Shown piece after piece: positions 48,601 through 64,000 of a DNA stretch of 64,000 bases. Source of the DNA: Cricetibacter osteomyelitidis (GTDB lineage Bacteria; Pseudomonadota; Gammaproteobacteria; Enterobacterales; Pasteurellaceae). The position numbers and the translations under genes were made by a program. Positions within the stretch are counted from its first letter, which is position 1. Each line of letters begins with the position of its first letter. The stretch spans positions 37,449 through 101,448 of the forward strand of contig NZ_SLYB01000009.1 of NCBI RefSeq assembly GCF_004340985.1. The letters run 5' to 3'. Under the pieces are notes generated by a model. The model was not told the DNA's origin. It did no database searches and saw only the letters and a list, made by a program, of their open reading frames with translations.

Positions 48601-51600
48601 AATCCGTTCTGCTTTTGTACAAAATGGTATCGCCTATGTGCAAGCAGGTTGTGGCGAAGTGCTGGATTCCGATCCGCAAATGGAAGCGGATGAAACCCGC
48701 CACAAAGCCCGTGCGGTGATTAATGCGATTGTACAAACCAATTCTCAAGCAAATTCAATAGTATAGGCGGTACAATATGGCTAAAATTTTATTTATCGAT
48801 AACTTTGATTCATTTACTTATAACTTGGTGGATCAATTCCGCACACTCGGTCACGAAGTACAAATTTACCGCAATGACTGTAGTTTAAAATTATTACAAC
48901 AATTAGCATTAGCCGAGCCGAATACCATTTTGGCATTATCGCCAGGACCGGGCAATCCCGCAGAGGCGGGCAATTTATTACCGTTGATTAAATCCCTTGC
49001 AGACAAAGTACCGATGATTGGAATTTGTTTAGGGCATCAGGCATTAATCGAAGCTTTTGGCGGTAAAGTGATACACGCAGGCGAAGTGTTGCACGGCAAA
49101 ATATCGAAAATCAATCACGATAACCAAGATATGTTTGCGGGGTTGCAAAATCCAATGCCGGTGGCACGTTATCATTCGTTAATGGGTAGCGATTTGCCGG
49201 ATGAATTGGTTGTGAATGCGGATTATAATGGGATTGTGATGGCAATTCGTCATCAGTCTTTGCCGATTTGCGGCTTTCAGTTCCATCCGGAAAGCATTTT
49301 AACGGTTCAGGGATCGCAGCTGTTGAAACAAGCGATAGATTGGTTGTTAAATCGGTAATTTATAAAGGGCGTATACAATACGTCCTCAAATAGAACAAGG
49401 AACATACTATGCAAATCGATCAAATTTTAACTAAATTATTCGATAAAAGTTCGTTGAATCAAGATGAAAGTGCGGTGCTTTTTGCGGCGATTATGAAAGG
49501 TGAACTCAGTTCGGAGCAGCTTGCAGGCGCATTGATTGCATTGAAATTACGCGGTGAAACATCGGCAGAAATCAGCGGTGCGGTGACCGCACTTTTAGCG
49601 GATGCCCGGCCTTTTGATACTCCCAATTATCCTTTTGCCGATATTGTCGGTACAGGCGGTGACGGGGCGAATACGATTAATATCTCCACCGCATCTGCAA
49701 TCGTGGCGGCAACAATGGATATCAAAGTGGCGAAACACGGCAATCGTAGCGTATCCAGCAAAACCGGTGCCAGTGATTTGCTCACTAGTCTAGGCGTAAA
49801 TATTTCAATGCCGGCGGTATCTGCTCGCAAAGCGTTGGATGAAATCAATTTATGTTTCTTATTCGCTCAGCAATATCATCTCGGTTTCAAACATGCCGTG
49901 CCTGTGCGTCAGGCCTTAAAAACCCGCACGATTTTCAATATTTTAGGCCCGCTGATCAATCCGGCAAAACCAAAACGCCAGTTGCTCGGCGTGTATTCCC
50001 CTGATCTGATTAAGCCTTATGCGGAAACCGTAGTAAATTTGGAACATAAACATACTATCGTGGTACATGGTTGCGGATTGGATGAAGTAGCGGTACACGG
50101 CAAAACCGATGTGGCGGAAATCATCAATGGCAAAATCGAACGTTATACCCTATCCCCTAGCGATTTCGGTTTTGAACCGAAACCGCTGGAAAGCCTGCGT
50201 GGCGGCGAACCACAAGAAAATGCCCGAATTATCACCGCACTTTTACAAGGCAGAGGCAAAGCGGAACACGCTCAGGCAGTGGCAATGAACACTGCATTAT
50301 TGATGAAATTATTCGGCAAAGAAGATTTAAAAAAGAATGCCCAACAAGTGTTAGAAGTCCTCGCCAGCGGTAAACCGTTTGAAACCTTGCAAAAATTGAC
50401 GACATACTAGGACCATTATGAAATTAGAATTACAAGATAAGCCTACAATCTTACAAAAAATCGTATTAGATAAAGCGGAATGGGTGAAAGCCCAAAAAGC
50501 GGCATTTCCGTTGGCAACATTTAAGGAAAAAATCATCAAATCCGACCGCTCTTTTTATGAAGCGTTGGAGAAAGGTACGCACCTTCGTCCGGCGTTTATT
50601 TTGGAATGTAAAAAAGCCTCGCCGTCTAAAGGCTTGATTCGTGCAGAATTTAATCTGCCAGAAATTGCTAATGTGTATAAACATTATGCCAGCGTAGTTT
50701 CTGTGCTGACGGATGAGAAATATTTTCAAGGAAATTTTGCCTATATAAAACAGGTACGCGATATTGTGCCGCAACCGATATTATGCAAGGATTTTATGAT
50801 TTCCGAATATCAGGTATATTTAGCACGTTTTCATCAGGCTGATGCTATTTTGCTGATGCTTTCCGTGGTGGACGATGAAACCTACAAAACCTTATCCGCA
50901 CTGGCTCACGAATTGGGAATGGGCGTGCTGACGGAGACATCAAACCAAGTAGAATTAGACCGTGCCATTGCCTTAGGAGCGAAAGTTATCGGCATTAATA
51001 ACCGCAACTTGCACGATTTAAGCGTAGATCTCAACCGTACACTGACGCTGGCTTCGCAAATTCCGTCAGACCGTATTATTATCAGCGAATCAGGCATTTA
51101 CAATCATCAGCAAGTGCAACAGCTTAAACCTTATGTGAACGGTTTTCTAATCGGCAGTAGTTTAATGAGTAGCGATGATTTAAACAGTGCGATCCGAGCG
51201 GTAATTTTCGGTGAAAACAAAGTATGCGGTTTAACCCGTCCGCAAGATGTACAGGCGGTGTATAACAACGGTGCATTATACGGCGGTTTGATTTTTGCGG
51301 AAAAATCCCCCCGTTGTGTTACCTTACGCCAAGCACAGGAGTTAGTGATACAGGCTCCATTGCGTTTTGTAGGGGTATTTCAAAATCAATCCCTTGAATT
51401 TATTGCGAAAATCGCCGCTCAATTAAATCTGTTTGCGGTGCAGTTACACGGTTCAGAATCAGATGAATTTATCGCCGAATTACGCGATGAACTACCGAAA
51501 CAAACACGAATCTGGCAGGCAGTTTCCGTTGATGTCAACCAACAAAGTGCGGTGGAAATTCAAGAAAATTCTATAATTGACCGTTATGTGTTAGACAGCA

Positions 51601-54039
51601 AACTGGATAATCAGCAAGGCGGCACGGGAACAGCATTTGATTGGTCAACAATCCCGACGGAATTAAAAAACAAAATCATTTTGGCGGGCGGCATTAATCC
51701 TGATAATGTTCAATCTGCTTTGCAGCAACATTGTATCGGTATTGATCTGAATTCCGGTGTAGAAAGCTCGGCAGGCGTGAAAGCTCACAATAAAGTGCGG
51801 TCGGTTTTTGAAAAGATTCTGACGAAGTAAATAGAAAAATTTTATGACAGTTTAAAATACGACAATTCTTTTTTATTTAATTTCTTTTTAAAATCCATAT
51901 ACTTTTATGTACTAGTGTAGTAGTATGATTGCGACTTGATAAATAAATAGGAAGCACTATTATGTCTGACACACTTTTAAACCCCTACTTTGGTGAATTC
52001 GGCGGAATGTTCGTTCCTGAGATTTTAGTTCCCGTATTAAAACAGCTGGAAAAAGCCTTTGTGGAAGCCAAAGATGATCCCACATTTCTTGCGGAATTTA
52101 ACGATCTGCTTAAAAACTACGCCGGCCGCCCGACGGCTCTTACACTCTGCCGCAATCTGACCAAAGGCACAAAAACCAAACTTTACCTTAAACGCGAAGA
52201 TTTGCTGCATGGCGGTGCTCACAAAACCAATCAGGTTTTAGGTCAAATTCTGCTTGCCAAACGCATGGGTAAAACCCGCATTATCGCCGAAACCGGTGCA
52301 GGACAACATGGCGTTGCCACTGCACTTGCCTGTGCAATGCTCGATATGCCGTGCAAAATCTATATGGGATCCAAAGACGTAGAACGCCAATCGCCGAACG
52401 TATTCCGTATGCGATTAATGGGTGCCGTGGTGGAACCGGTGGAAAAGGGCTCCTGCTCATTGAAAGATGCTTGCTGCGAAGCGATGCGAGACTGGTCGGC
52501 AAATTATGATACCACGCACTATTTACTTGGTACAGCGGCAGGTCCGCACCCGTTTCCGACAATCGTGCGTGAATTCCAAAAAATGATCGGAATTGAAACC
52601 AAACGCCAAATTTTAGAAAAAGAAGGTCGTTTGCCTGATGCTATTATTGCGGCTGTAGGCGGTGGATCCAACGCTATCGGTATGTTTGCCGATTTCATTG
52701 ATGAACCGAATGTCCGCTTAATCGGTATCGAACCGGCGGGTAAAGGCATTGAAAGCGGTGAACACGGAGCCCCATTAGGCCACGCTAAACCAGGCATTTA
52801 TTTAGGTATGATTTCACCGTTAATGCAAAGTGATGACGGTCAAGTGCACGAATCCTATTCTGTTTCGGCAGGATTAGACTTTCCTTCCGTTGGCCCGCAA
52901 CATGCTTATTTGCAAAGTATCGGTCGTGCGGAATACCCGTCTATTACCGATGATGAAGCTCTTGATGCCTTCCAACAGCTTGCCAAACACGAAGGAATTA
53001 TTCCCGCATTGGAAAGCTCGCATGCCTTGGCTCACGCCTTGAAAATGATTAAACAAAATCCGGATAAAGAACAATTATTAGTGGTGAATTTATCCGGCCG
53101 TGGTGATAAAGACATCTTTACCGTAGATAAAATTTTGACAGAAAAGGGAGCCTTATAATGAGCCGTTTTGAAACTAAATTTGCGCAACTTGCCGCAAACA
53201 AACAAGGTGCGTTTGTTCCTTTTGTCACACTCGGCGATCCGGATTTCAACCGCTCTTTTGACATTGTCTGCACATTAGTTGACAACGGTGCAGATGCGTT
53301 AGAACTGGGCTTTCCGTTTTCCGATCCACTGTTAGACGGTCCGGTGATTCAAGCGGCGAACAATCGTGCGTTAGAAGCCGGTAATAGCACCGAGCAATGC
53401 TTTCAGTTATTGGAAAAAGTGCGGTCAAAATATCCGGAAATTCCAATCGGTTTATTGCTTTGTGCCAACTTGATTTATGCACAAACCTTAGACAGTTTCT
53501 ATGCCCGTTGTGCTAAAGTGGGCGTGGATGCGGTGTTAGTGGCGGATATTCCCCTATTGGCTTGTGAAAAATTTGTAGCTGCTGCGAAAAAACACGGTAT
53601 TCAACCAGTATTTATTTGCCCACCGAATGCGGACGACAAAACAATAAAAAGCGTGGCACAGCACAGCGAAGGTTATACTTATTTGGTTTCCCGTGCAGGC
53701 GTGACCAGTGCGGAAAATCAAAGCCATTCTGCAAATTTAGATACCTTGGCGGAAAAATTAAAAACCTATAATGCCCCTTATATTTTGCAAGGCTTTGGTA
53801 TTGCACAACCGCAACAAGTTAAAGAAGCGTTAAATCTTGGTATTGCCGGTGCAATTTCCGGCTCAGCAACAGTGAAAATCATCGAACGCAATTTGGATAA
53901 TCACACCAACTGTTTGGCTGAATTAGCAGAATTTGTGAAGGCGATGAAAGCAGCGACGTTATAAATATTCGATTTCAATAAGATAAAAAATCCTCTTGGG
54001 TTGCCAAGAGGATTTTTATTTTTTTAAAACAAGAAATTA

Positions 54040-54741
<702 letters not shown>

Positions 54742-57700
54742 TTAAATAAACTCAAGTGCGGTCAAAAATTTTTAAATTTTCTACCGCACTTTACGCCGAT
54801 TTCTATATTGAATTTTTCGCTTGGATTTTTTCTTTCCACGGAGCTACCCAAATCAGACAGATCATACCCGGCACCGCTAAGAAAAAACAGAACCAAAAAT
54901 AATGGTAATATCCCATTTCATTGATTAATACGCCCGCAAACGAATTAAATAAAGAACGCGGTAATGCCGCCAAACTGGTAAATAATGCTAATTGTGTGGC
55001 AGTGTATAGCGGATTGGTTTCGCGAGCCATAAATGCCACAAATGCCGCCGTGCCTAAACCGATACCGATATATTCTGCGGCAACCACCAAGGTTAAAGAC
55101 AATAACGCATAGGTATCCACTTGCTCAAACTTACCGTGAGATGCCAACCACGCAAAACCAAGAATAGTGACGATTTGTACTAATCCAAATACCCATAAAG
55201 CACGATTAATGCCGATTTTCAGCATAATAATACCGCCCGCAATGCCTGCCAACACCATCGGCCATAAAGATGCGTTTTTTACCACTAAGCCAATTTCCGT
55301 TTTACTGAATCCCATATCGAGATAAAAAGGCGAAATCAATGCCGTTGCCATACTGTCGCCGAATTTATACAGAAAAATAAAGCTCAAAATACCTAATGCA
55401 GAACGCACACCTTTGCGGGTGAAAAATTCATGAAACGGGGCAATTACCGATTCTTCAAAGGTATGTGATCGGAGTGATACTTGCGGTTCTTTGGCTAAAA
55501 ATAATGTCATAAAAATTCCCGGCAGCATAAAAAGTGCGGTGATAATAAACACATTTTGCCAATTCATATGATCGGACAGAATTAATGATAAAGAACCCGG
55601 CACAAGCCCGGCAATACGATAAGCATTGACATGGATAGAGTTGCCAAGCCCTAATTCCTTATCCGATAAAATCTCGCGACGATAAGCATCCAGCACGATA
55701 TCTTGCGTGGATGAAAAGAAAGCCGACAGCGTGGCGATGGTTGCGATAATGTTTAATTGCATATGATCTTTCGGATCAAAAAAGCCGAAAGATCCGAGAG
55801 AAATAATCAACAAGAGTTGAGAAATCAGCATCCAACCGCGGCGGCGTCCTAATGGCGGCACAATGCTGTCCAATAGCGATGCCCATAGAAATTTCCAAAT
55901 GTAAGGTAATCCGGTTAGCGTGATAAAGCCGATTGTAGAGAGCTCCAACTGCTCTGCCCGCAACCAAATAGGAATTAAAGAAATCAAAATATACAGCGGC
56001 AAACCGGATGTAAAACCGGTAAACACACAAATCAACATTTTGTAGCTAAATATTTGAGAAAATAATGACGGATTATTTGACATAATAAATAGGATGATGT
56101 CCCGTTGCACATCATAAAGTTGGTTAATGAAAATGAGTGGCGGATATAGTATGTCCGCCCTACAAATTAATCGCGATAACCTTGCGGGTTATTTTTTTGC
56201 CAATTCCAAGTATCACGCATCATATCATCCAGATTGCGTTGCGCAGTCCAACCTAATTCGGTTTTCGCCAATGCAGGATCGGAATAACAGGTTGCAATAT
56301 CCCCCGGACGACGGTCAACCAATTTATATGGAATGGTAATATTATTCACCTTTTCAAAAGCTTTTACCATATCCAACACTGAATAACCTTGACCTGTACC
56401 CAAATTATAAATATGTAGGCCCGCGTCATTTTCGTGACGTTCCAAGGCTTTTAAATGACCGATAGCCAAATCCACCACGTGAATATAATCCCGCACCCCT
56501 GTACCATCATGCGTATCATAATCGCTGCCGAATACGGAAAGTTGCGGTAATTTGCCGATAGCCACTTGGCTGATAAACGGCAACAAATTATTCGGAATAC
56601 CATTCGGATCTTCACCGATTAAACCACTGGAATGAGCCCCTACCGGATTGAAATAACGCAAAATGGTCATACTAAATTTCGGTTGTGCTTTGGCAATATC
56701 TTGCAAAATACGTTCTACTATAAATTTTGATGTGCCGTAAGGATTGGTTGTGCCACCCACTTTGCAGGTTTCCGTTAAAGGAACCACTTCCGGATCACCA
56801 TACACCGTCGCCGATGAACTGAACACTAAATTCCATACGCCGGCTTTTTGCATTTCTTGCACCAGCACGATAGAACCGGTTACGTTATTCATATAATATT
56901 CCGCCGGTTTTTGTACGCTTTCGCCCACTGCTTTTAAGCCGGCAAAATGAATAACGGATTGAATTTGATGTGTTTTAAAGATTTCTTGTAATAAATCGCG
57001 ATCTAAAATATCACCTTGATAAAAAATGACAGATTTGCCGGTGATTTGTTTCACGCGTTCAAGAGATTTTTCCGATGAATTGCAAAGATTATCTAATACA
57101 ACCACATCTTTGCCCGCATTTAATAATTCCACTACGGTATGAGAACCGATATAGCCTGCTCCGCCGGTGACTAAAATTGCCATAATTTATTCCTGTATCA
57201 AATAAAAATATGCCGATATTATACCGCACTTTTCCTATTATTCGGCAAAAAAAGAAATTTTAATTACGTAAAATCAATTCACGCGAAATTGCCGGTTGTT
57301 CAATAACTTTTTTGCCGCGTTGTTTTGTCAGTTTAGCCAACACAAGTTTTAACAAATGATCAGCAATTTGCTCATGAATCTGTTCTGCCGCAATAACTTT
57401 GTTGGTTAATAAATCCAGCATCTCATGATTACCAAACGTAGCAAACACAATATTCGGTGGAATATGGCGGAAACGTTTGATCAGGGAAGTTAATACGCCG
57501 TGCAGCAAAGTAAAAGATGTAGTGAAAATTACTTCCGGCAATTCGTTATGTTCCAACCATTGTTCAAATAATTGAGAAGCGTCTTCTTTGCGGAAATATT
57601 CCGTATAGCATTTATCTACCGTCATTTTATCGGCAATCCCATTGAGGAAGCCTTTTTCGCGCGCTTTGCTGGTGGGCAATGAGGGCATCGCCCCGATAAA

Positions 57701-60700
57701 TAAAATACGGTTTACCGTCTGTTGATTTAATTGTTGTGCTAAAGCATAAGCATCCGCTTCATCATTCATTTGTAAATTCACGCCATGTTCTGCCGGCAAA
57801 TGACGATCAAATCCTATTAACGGTAGATGATAGTTTTGATAAAACGTAGAATCATCGGTTAAGACGGTAGAAATAATCAAGGCATCAACTTGACGTAGTT
57901 GTAGTTGACGGGCACAAGCCATTTCACAATCGGCATCATCATTGGAACAGGTGATAATCAATTGGTAACCCAATTCGCGAAAACGTACCTCTAATTGATG
58001 GGCAATTTTTGCATAACTGGTATTTTCAAAATCAGGGATGATCAACCCGATCGTGTTGGTTTTTCCTGCCCGCAAACTGGCGGCAACCGCATTCGGTTTA
58101 AAATGATGTTCTCGAATAAGTGCGGTCACTTTTTCGATAGTTTTATCACTCACGCGATACTGCTTTGCTTTACCATTGACTACGTAACTCGCCGTCGTAC
58201 GGGAAACACCCGCCAATTTTGCCAAATCCGCTAACTTCACAACGCTGTCCTTAGAAATAAAAATAAGTGGGTTTAGATTATAACAGCATACTTTGTAAGG
58301 TAAATTATTATCCGCATTTTTTATGGAAAGGATTACAAAAAATGCCACAAATCGGACTAATTTGTGGCATTTATTTTTGTTTACTGAAATTTACAGAATA
58401 TTGACTTCACCGCGAGAAAGGCTAATTAATCCTGAACGAACAATTTCAATAAGCGTGCTTTCGTCTTTCACCGAATTTACGAAAGCATCCAATTTATCTT
58501 TGGTTCCTGTTAATTGAATTGTGTAAGACTTAGTCGTCACATCCACGATCTGACCACGGAATATATCGGCCAAACGTTTGATTTCATCGCGCGAAGCTCC
58601 CGTTGCCCGTACCTTAAGTAACATGACTTCCCGCTCTACGTGCTCAACATCACTTAAGTTCACCACTTTGAACACATCAATCAATTTATGTAATTGTTTT
58701 TCGATTTGTTCCAACGCTTTTTCATCACCCACGGCTTCAATAGTCATTCTTGACAATGTCGGATCATCAGTGGGTGCCACAGTTAAACTTTCAATGTTAA
58801 ACGCCCGTTGTGAGAAAAGACCGATAACACGTGATAATGCACCCGCTTCATTTTCGAGTAATACTGATAAAATTCTACGCATTTTCTTTCTCCGGTTTAG
58901 TTAAAATCATTTCATTCATTGCTCCGCCGCGTACTTGCATCGGGTACACGTGTTCATGCTGGTCAACAAGCACATCCACAAATACCAATTTATTTTTGAC
59001 AGCAAAGGCTTCGCGTAATTTGCTGTCCAATTCATCCGGCGAATCTATTTTGATTCCCACATGGCCATAGGCTTCCGCCAATTTGACGAAATCAGGTAAA
59101 GAACCCATATAGGTTTGCGAATGACGACCGGTATAGAAAATATCCTGCCATTGTTTCACCATACCTAAGAAACGGTTATTTAAGCTCACGATTACCACAG
59201 GTGTATCATATTGAAGTGCGGTAGATAATTCCTGAATATTCATTTGAATACTACCGTCTCCGGTTACACATACCACAGTCGCTTCCGGATGGGCGAATTT
59301 CACCCCCATTGCGGCCGGTAAACCAAAGCCCATCGTACCCAAGCCGCCGGAATTAATCCATTGACGCGGTTTATCAAACGGATAATGTAATGCGGCAAAC
59401 ATTTGATGTTGACCCACATCAGAAGCAATATATGCTTCACCATGGGTAATTTCATAAATTTTACGGATTACTTGTTGCTGTTTGATCACTTTATCATTGG
59501 TATCAAATTTCAAACAATCCACCGCACGCCATTCTTCGATTTGTTTCCACCAATTCGTCAAATCCGCTTGCGACTTAGTTAAGCTTTCATCACTTAATAG
59601 AGCTAAAAATTCTTTTAATACATTTTTCGCACTGCCTACGATTGGAATATACGCAGGTACGGTTTTAGAAATTGATGCCGGATCGATATCCACGTGGATC
59701 ACTTTCGCATTAGGACAATATTTCGCCAAGTTACTGGTTGTGCGGTCATCAAAACGCACGCCGATACCCAAAATCAAATCGCTTTCATGCATCGCATTGT
59801 TCGCTTCATAAGTCCCGTGCATTCCCAACATTCCCAAGAACTGTTTATCTGTGCCGGGGAAACCGCCCAATCCCATTAAGGAACTGGTCACCGGTAAATT
59901 TAATTGATGGGCAAATGCTTTAACTTCATCGGCACATTCGGCAGAAATAACCCCGCCGCCAATATATAACACCGGTTTTTTAGCGACTAATAAAGCTTTT
60001 AATGCTTTCTTAATTTGACCTTTATGACCTTGTACCGTTGGGTTATATGAACGCAATGAAATTTCTTTCGGATATTCATAAGGAATTTTATATGCCGGAT
60101 TGACCGCATCTTTAGTAATATCAATGACTACCGGACCGGGACGACCGGTTGCCGCGATATAAAATGCTTTTTTGATCACTGAAGGAATATCTTCGGCACG
60201 TTTGACAATAAAACTGTGTTTCACTACCGGACGGGAAATGCCCGCCATATCACATTCCTGGAAGGCATCCGTACCAATTAAGTGGCTCATTACCTGACCT
60301 GAAATCACCACCAGCGGAATAGAATCCATATACGCAGTGGCAATACCGGTAATCGCATTAGTCGCCCCCGGGCCGGAAGTCACCAACGCACAACCGACTT
60401 CACCGGTAGAACGGGCATAGCCGTCCGCCATGTGAACCGCAGCTTGTTCATGACGCACCAACACGTGCTCAATCCCGCTTAACGTATGAATTGCATCATA
60501 AATATCCAATACCGCACCGCCCGGATAGCCAAATACATATTTAACTCCCTGATCGCGCAATGATTGAACCACCATTTCTGCACCTGATAGTTTTTTCATA
60601 ATTTTCTCCAACATTAAAGTGCGGTCATTTTTGACCAATTTCTCAATGGTTTTCATTCTGTCGAAAATCAGATTTGTTGTCTAGTATTAATTTTGATATT

Positions 60701-63700
60701 TTTATAGATGAAATCACAATTTAACGAAATTAAATACCAAATAAAATTAAAATTTAGATTTTAATAAATTAAAACTAGTATTTTTTTATAAAAAAAGGAT
60801 TTTAAACGGAATTTTATAAAAATGACAAAATAAAATTTTTTATTTGAAAATGTGATCTTAATCACAAAATTTTGAATATTAATTCAACAAAAAGGGCTGC
60901 CAAGCAGCCCAATTATTTTTTTAAATGAAATATTAGAGATTATAATGCGGAAACATTCAGTCTAGAACCACCGACAATACGTACACGACGACCTTTCGTT
61001 AAAGTAGAATCCGCTTTTTGTACTACAACGATCTCTTCGCCGTTATCTTTTTTAATCGTTAATTCAACCGAATCCACTTGGCTGGCTTTTTCTTCCACTT
61101 TGTTGCCAATAATCGCACCGGCAACCGCACCTACCGCACTGGCTACCGCACGTCCGGAACCGCCGCCAATGGTAGAACCGGCAATACCGCCTAACACACC
61201 GCCGCCAACAGTGCCTATCACGCCTTGATTATCAGCCTGAATTGTTACCGGACGAGATGATACGATCGTACCATAAGAAATTGAGCGGGCTTCTTTCGCT
61301 TGATCTGCCGAATAAACATTACCGCTAAAAATATCGGTATTGGCACAACCTGTCACGCCCAATGTCATTAAAATCGCTAATGCTAATGTCGTTTTTTTCA
61401 TAAATGCTAAACCTCAATAATATTCTTAATATGGAAAGGATGTATTTTAATACAACAATGATTCTGTTGATTATTCACCAAACTTACCGCAATGGAAGGA
61501 TTCGGTAATTGTTCCCCTTCGACTTTTGGTTCGCTCACTTTGACCTTAAATGTTGTGCTTTGGTTCAAAGAAAATTGATTCTTAAGGCGACTATACCATT
61601 CATTTGTTGATTCTTTAATCAAAAACGGCATCACCACTTCAATGTGTTCCCAACCTTCCTGTGGATAAATTTTCCCTTTCGGGAAAGGTAATTCTATCAC
61701 GCCTACTTTTTGTTCAGCAAATAATAACGGCGTATTTAATTCAAAGAGATAAATCGGTCGCCCATTTACTCTATTTTGGCTTAAAATCTTACCGCACTTT
61801 GTCAGTAAATCGGCCCATTGCTCCGCTTGTTCCGGCGTATTAGCCCGTAAAGCCAAATGATCAACGGTTAATTCCGCTAAATTTAAACCGATTTGTTCGG
61901 CTAATTGCAAAATTTTCCGCTCAAATGCGACAAAATCTGCCCATGATAAAGCTGAAAGTGCGGTGGATTTTTGAAAAATTTGATGATTTTGCTGAGAATT
62001 TGTCATTTTTTCTACTCTTTTGCTTACATTATCTTTTCTGAATGCCCGGATCCTAGTATCATAACGAATTATTTTTATGATCTAAAAGGTATTTGTCTGT
62101 GAATATTCAATCTATTCTATCAAACCACATTCAACAAGCAATGATCGCCGCTGGAGCCGATGCACAATGCGATGCATTAATACGCCAATCAGGCAAACCG
62201 CAATTCGGTGATTACCAAGCCAACGGTATTATGGCCGCAGCCAAAAAATTAGCAATGCCGCCCCGTGATTTCGCTCAAAAAGTATTAGAAAACGTGAAAT
62301 TAGACGGTATTGCCGAAAAACTAGAAATTGCCGGTCCGGGCTTTATTAATATTTTCTTAAATAAAAACTGGTTGGCGGAAAATAATGAAGCTGCATTAAA
62401 TGATGTGCATTTAGCCGTAAAATCTGATGAAAAACAAACCGTAGTAATCGATTATTCATCACCTAATGTAGCAAAAGAAATGCATGTGGGTCATCTGCGT
62501 TCTACCATTATAGGTGATGCCGTTGCCCGTACTTTAGAATTTTTAGGCAATAAAGTAATTCGAGCCAATCACGTCGGCGACTGGGGAACCCAATTCGGTA
62601 TGCTTATTGCCTATTTGGAAAAAATGGAAAATGAACATGCCTCCGAAATGGAACTCAGTGATTTGGAAGCCTTCTATCGCGACGCTAAAAAACACTACGA
62701 CGAAGATGAAGTTTTTGCAGAAAAAGCCCGCAGTTATGTGGTGAAATTGCAAAGCGGCGATGAATATTGCCGTACTATGTGGCAAAAATTAGTGAAAATC
62801 ACTATGCAGCAAAACCAACACAACTATGATCGTTTAAATGTGACATTAACGGAAAAAGATGTAATGGGCGAGAGCCTGTACAACCCAATGTTACCGGGCA
62901 TTGTAACAGATTTAAAAGCTCAGGGCCTTGCCGTGGAAGATAATGGTGCGTTGGTGGTTTATTTAAGCGAATTTAAAAACAAAGACGGCGACCCAATGGG
63001 CGTAATCGTGCAGAAAAAAGACGGCGGCTTCCTTTACACCACTACGGATATTGCGGCGGCAAAATACCGTTACGAAACCCTAAAAGCGGATCGTGCCTTG
63101 GTATTTTCCGATACCCGTCAAAGCCAACATATGCAACAGGCGTGGCTGATTACCCGTAAAGCCGGTTATGTGCCGGACAGTTTCTCTTTAGAACATAAAA
63201 ACTTTGGCATGATGTTGGGCAAAGATGGCAAACCGTTCAAAACCCGCACCGGTGGCACGGTGAAATTGGCGGATTTATTAGATGAAGCCGTGGAACGTGC
63301 GAATAAACTCATCAGTGAGAAAAATCCATCGCTAACCGCTGCAGAAAAAGCGGCCGTAGTCGAAGCTGTAGGCATCGGTTCGGTGAAATATGCGGATCTA
63401 TCCAAAAACCGCACCACCGATTATGTATTCGATTGGGATAACATGCTGAGCTTTGAAGGTAATACCGCTCCTTATATGCAATATGCCTACACCCGTATCC
63501 GCTCTATTTTCAATAAGAGCGATGTGAATGACGAAGTTTTGTCACAAGCCAAAATTCAATTGATAGATGAAAAAGAGCGGTCACTTTCGTTAAAATTATT
63601 GCAATTTGATGAAGCGGTGCAAGTAGTTGCAAAAGAAGGTACACCACACGTGCTTTGTGCTTATTTATATGAATTGGCCGGTGTGTTCTCATCATTTTAT

Positions 63701-64000
63701 GAACACTGCCCGATTTTAAATAACGACGATGAAGCCTTAAAACTAAGTCGTTTGAAATTAGCCAAACTCACGGAACGTACCTTAAAACAAGGATTAGATT
63801 TATTGGGTATTAAAACCGTGGAAAAAATGTAATTCATTATAAGGGTAGATCAGCATTGATCTCCCTTCGTCCTAGTGATTCAAAATAAGGATATATTTAA
63901 AGAGATGTAATAGACAAAATAGTTGCTATAAAGTGGGTTAAAGCCTTATAGTATAAGGCTTTAACCCCTATTTTTGAAAATGAATAAAAAACTTGTCTTT

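Overview
The window comes from a gammaproteobacterium of the family Pasteurellaceae. The Haemophilus-type DNA uptake signal core AAGTGCGGT (or its complement) occurs dozens of times, often as inverted pairs that form terminators. The proteins and gene groupings (glgBXCAP, ackA-pta, moaACDE, torYZ, cspD, yecM/argS) fit that family. The base composition is AT-rich. An autotransporter sialidase suggests an animal-associated species of the Haemophilus/Pasteurella/Avibacterium group, but the species cannot be fixed from this sequence. No rRNA, tRNA, phage, insertion sequence or CRISPR array was seen.

Layout: 1-2.7 kb, a truncated CsgG-like lipoprotein gene and thrS (-). 2.8-7 kb, autotransporter sialidase (-) with a CRP-type promoter. 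7.2-9.4 kb, fructosamine-kinase-like gene (+), cspD and xthA (-). 9.4-15.2 kb, an anaerobic respiration block: an unusual LuxR-HTH/periplasmic-binding-protein fusion regulator under a near-ideal FNR promoter, then torY and torZ, with a Moco-type riboswitch between the two tor genes. 15.3-18.8 kb, ackA-pta. 18.8-25.7 kb, an FTR1/P19-type ferrous iron import operon with a Fur-like box, facing a candidate minus-strand small RNA. 25.7-28.4 kb, ppc. 28.4-34.2 kb, a TonB receptor and a Fec/Btu-type ABC importer with a methyltransferase, both transcription units preceded by matching 28-bp ModE-type boxes. 34.2-44.6 kb, the glycogen operon glgBXCAP (-), where GlgB carries a histone-H1-like basic tail. 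44.6-46.97 kb, moaACDE with a Moco riboswitch. 47.2-54 kb, trpEGDCF and trpBA, each with its own TrpR-type operator. 54-58.3 kb, adk, an AmpG-like permease, galE and cra. 58.4-60.9 kb, ilvIH. 60.9-64 kb, slyB, yecM and argS.

The most coherent unexpected theme is molybdenum. The window holds a probable TonB-energised molybdate/tungstate uptake system under ModE-type control, the first enzymes of molybdopterin synthesis under a Moco riboswitch, and a molybdoenzyme (TorZ) whose mRNA has the same riboswitch class. The tor genes sit next to a regulator whose sensor domain looks like a small-molecule-binding protein and which may bind the N- or S-oxide substrate or a related amide. The other genes support mixed-acid and anaerobic metabolism (ackA-pta, ppc), carbon storage, iron uptake, host sialic acid release and amino acid synthesis.
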